Assembly: GCA_019973155.2 (NCBI GenBank)
Contig: BPQB01000043.1
Coordinates: 217,959-281,958 of the forward strand
DNA from: Phanerochaete sordida
Lineage: Eukaryota; Basidiomycota; Agaricomycetes; Polyporales; Phanerochaetaceae
DNA: 64,000 bases
Reading direction: 5' to 3'
Shown here: positions 58,345-64,000 of the stretch, piece after piece
How the letters are laid out: every line of letters begins with the position of its first letter
Numbering within the stretch: position 1 is the stretch's first letter
Notes under the pieces: generated by a model
The model's input: only the letters and a program-made list of their open reading frames with translations
Database searches by the model: none
Told to the model about the DNA's origin: nothing
Made by a program: the position numbers and the translations under genes

Positions 58345-60175
58345 TTAGTGCGCTGGCGCGGGGGCTTGCTGAGCGTACTGGTTTTGATAGTACTGTGCGT
58401 AGTTGGATGAGTAGTCGGCTCCTGGTTGCTGGTAGTAGCCTTGACCGCCGCCATAGCCTTGACCGTATCCGGAAGCGCCGCCGTAGCCATTGTCAGGGCC
58501 ACTACCGTAAGGACCGCTGTAGCCACCCTGGGGCGGACGGTAGCCGGCGTTCTGCGGAGGAGGGATGGCCGTCTGCCAGACTTCGGGGCGTCGCCAAGGA
58601 GGGATGTTAGAGCCGCCGGCGGTAATATCGTGACCGGCCGACCCCGTCCATGGCTTCGAGTCGCCGCCAGGACCCTTCCCAGTCTCTCCGAGCTCCGCCA
58701 TGAGACTAGCATACTCTGAATCGAATCCGCCTTTCATAGGCGGCGTGGCGTGAAGAGCAGCGTTGGGATCCCTGTTGACGGTACAGTCGCGAGCCATGTG
58801 TCCGGCACTACCGCAGACGCGACAGATGATGTTTGCTGTGAAGTTACGCTGTTCAGGGCAGTCATACTTCCGATGACCGACACCACCGCAGTTCTGACAG
58901 ATCTGGTTCTCGTCGTCACGAAGCGTGCCGTTTAGAGCAGCCAGCTCTCGCAGCTGATTGCGCTTGTGATCGTTCTGGCCCTCGGGGGTGGAAGCGGCCT
59001 GCATGGATTATCAGCGAACCTGAAGAATAGGGGGTGATATCGCTACACACCGTTTCAATGACCCTGTTGATCAACTTGACGCAGAGCGCAACCTTCTCAG
59101 GAGAGTCAGCAGTTACCAGACAATGCAGGTCTTCTTCGGCATCTTCTGCGTATTGCTCTGGCCTGGCCTTGCCCTCCTTCACGCTACCCTTGCCACGGAT
59201 ACTGATCTTGGCACCACTGTCCCTCTCCATCTTCTTCAAACTATTGCCGCGAGGGCCAACGAGCAGACCAAAGAAGTTGATCTCAGGGAATTCCTTCACG
59301 GGGATATACACCTTCTCCGAGGGACGCTGCGAACGTTTCTGCTGATGATATTCAACGGGAGGACGGAAGTTCGGATCGTTCTTCATGGCACGGTCGACGA
59401 GCTTGATGCGTTCGTCTTCGAGCTTCTTGCGATAACGAACTTCTCGGGTATTGGTACGACGACCGTGAGAATCGTACGTAGGCGGAGGAGAGGGGGACCT
59501 AACCAACCGTCAATAACGACCCAGACACATTCTACACAACAACATACCTCTCCTTTTCCGGGGGAATGAAGTCGTTCATCCGCAGCTTCCTGTTGATCTC
59601 CTCCAGCCGAAGATGGATAGCATAGTTATCGAGGTGAGCTTGGGATACGCCGTTGGCAGAGATAGCAGTTGGAAGACCCGGGATCTCTGTCTTCGCATCA
59701 CCCCACCGACTGCGACGCTTGCGAGGCTGGTTGGGGTCAGCTATGCAGCAGAATATGTAAAAATACAAGCATGTGGTTAGTACGTGTCAGGTCAGTGCAC
59801 CACGAAAGCTGCCCCGGAGCGGGCTTGCGAGATTAGTCATGAGTAGGACAATCTGCAGCTAGGAGACAGGTAGGAAACGGCTTTGAGCCGTTGGTCAATC
59901 GGTCAGTGACTTACGAGTAGCAGAATTGGACGTGGGGGAATCGTCACGGCTTTGACGAGGGCCATCCCGGTCGCTGGGGGGAGCGCGGGGATAAGCAGAC
60001 GGGGACGGCTGAGCTAACTGAGGGGGCGCATGGTCTTCCACTGGAGCAGGTCCAAAACGACGGCGGTTGCCCAAAGGTACTGAAGAAAAAGCAGTCAGTT
60101 TCTGAAACTACCACAGAAAGGGAGATACACACTCTCGTTGGTGCCCGAAACCTCACGAGTTGCTGGCCTCCACAT
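58345..60175 (-). CDS. MSL5: Branchpoint-binding protein (SF1/BBP)
   Basis: Five exons: 60175-60133, 60079-59915, 59740-59548, 59498-59051, 58998-58345; 500 residues. The start [13 protein letters not shown] and [10 protein letters not shown] are typical of fungal [12 protein letters not shown] is the U2AF65-binding ligand motif (U2AF ligand, with the key Trp). The KH domain runs over [26 protein letters not shown] with the GPRGNS loop, followed by the QUA2 part. Two zinc knuckles, [14 protein letters not shown] and [14 protein letters not shown], follow, then a Gly/Tyr/Gln-rich tail. The protein recognises the intron branch point in the early spliceosome. Intron 2 (59741-59914) is 174 nt, about three times the local norm. 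Confidence 0.95.
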
Positions 60176-60486
60176 TTTGAGCTGGCGAAGTAGAGAAGAA
60201 GGCAAAGACGGTGCGAGAGGCTGGAAACGCAGATGGACGTCGGCCAGGAAGTTCGCGCAAGTCAGCGACAGAGCCTACGAGGTCGCATTTGAAAAGTTAA
60301 AACTCCGCTCAAACTGACTAAGCTAGCTTTCGCGTTTGTCGCGTCTCGCCGCCTGCAACTCCAGGCTCAATACCACCACGTCCTTCTTGTACTCTACAAT
60401 CCTTCCTATCATTTTCTCGCCCTCGGCGACGAGGGCATATCTAATCGGTGCGACGCAGATTCTTTGCTAGCCCTGCAGTCTGTAGG
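60176..60486. promoter_or_regulatory. Divergent promoter: BBP (-) and XPB (+)
   Basis: Only 311 bp separate the start codons of the splicing factor and the TFIIH helicase, so both genes must share or overlap their upstream control regions. Confidence 0.5.
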
Positions 60487-63863
<3,377 letters not shown>

Positions 63864-63953
63864 CCAGGAGGCGTGTGCGGTGTACGAGTAGACGGGTGGT
63901 GTAGTGTATAGAATTATAATGGCTGCACGTCCGGGTCGTGTAGCGAGTGCGAC

Positions 63954-63968
63954 GGGGGGGGGGGGGGG
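63954..63968 (+). repeat. Run of 15 G residues
   Basis: A G15 homopolymer lies 90 bp after the XPB stop codon. Such runs are unusual in fungal DNA and are often mis-sized in assemblies, so the exact length should be treated with caution. Confidence 0.7.
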
Positions 63969-64000
63969 TGGCGGCGAAGGCTCGGGGGCCTGTCGCCATG

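Overview
The window is nuclear DNA of a filamentous basidiomycete, probably an agaricomycete close to the Polyporales. The evidence is dense GT-AG introns of about 48-60 nt, high GC content, and families typical of that group: DUF7918 proteins, an alpha-muurolene-type terpene synthase, S10 carboxypeptidases and F-box/LRR-like proteins. All exon boundaries were inferred by reading splice sites and checking that the joined exons keep frame; no transcripts were available.

Layout. 1-3 kb: 3' part of an ELYS-domain nucleoporin-like gene, then an F-box-like gene. 3-19 kb: sparsely coding and GC-rich, holding a complete sesquiterpene synthase (5.9-7.2 kb), a 15-exon MFS transporter with a very large central loop (8.3-11.6 kb) and about 7 kb with no convincing gene except one possible tiny TATA-driven gene. 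18.9-29.8 kb (+): a 98-residue DUF4748-like protein, a three-RRM protein and a 2347-residue helical-repeat protein resembling fungal UNC80-family proteins. 30-33.8 kb (-): a secreted S10 serine carboxypeptidase with a 1.7 kb intron.

34.1-44.5 kb (+) is the most unusual part: six tandem, same-strand DUF7918 paralogs with nearly identical seven-exon layouts, plus one stray last exon. Five intact copies end with the same short module, a sumoylation-type site (V/I/A-K-R-E) followed by a PIAS-like SUMO-interacting motif (VIDLT type) and an acidic or polar C-terminus. Copies 1-3 and 4-6 form two subfamilies. Copy 4 is a pseudogene: a 639-bp MITE-like element splits exon 5, a second hairpin element sits in intron 2, and a 10-bp tandem duplication shifts the last exon out of frame.

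44.7-63.9 kb returns to dense housekeeping genes: MSH6 mismatch repair (-), a CFA20-domain protein (-), a MITE, the C-5 sterol desaturase ERG3 (-), a type I DnaJ/Hsp40 (-), the NSUN5/Rcm1 rRNA m5C methyltransferase (+), branchpoint-binding protein (-) and the TFIIH helicase XPB/Ssl2 (+). Several of these carry micro-exons of 6-21 nt, some encoding catalytic motifs (HPD of DnaJ, Walker A of MSH6). The housekeeping genes are ordinary neighbours and do not form a pathway. The DUF7918 array is the only clear local gene-family expansion and the best candidate for an undescribed system.
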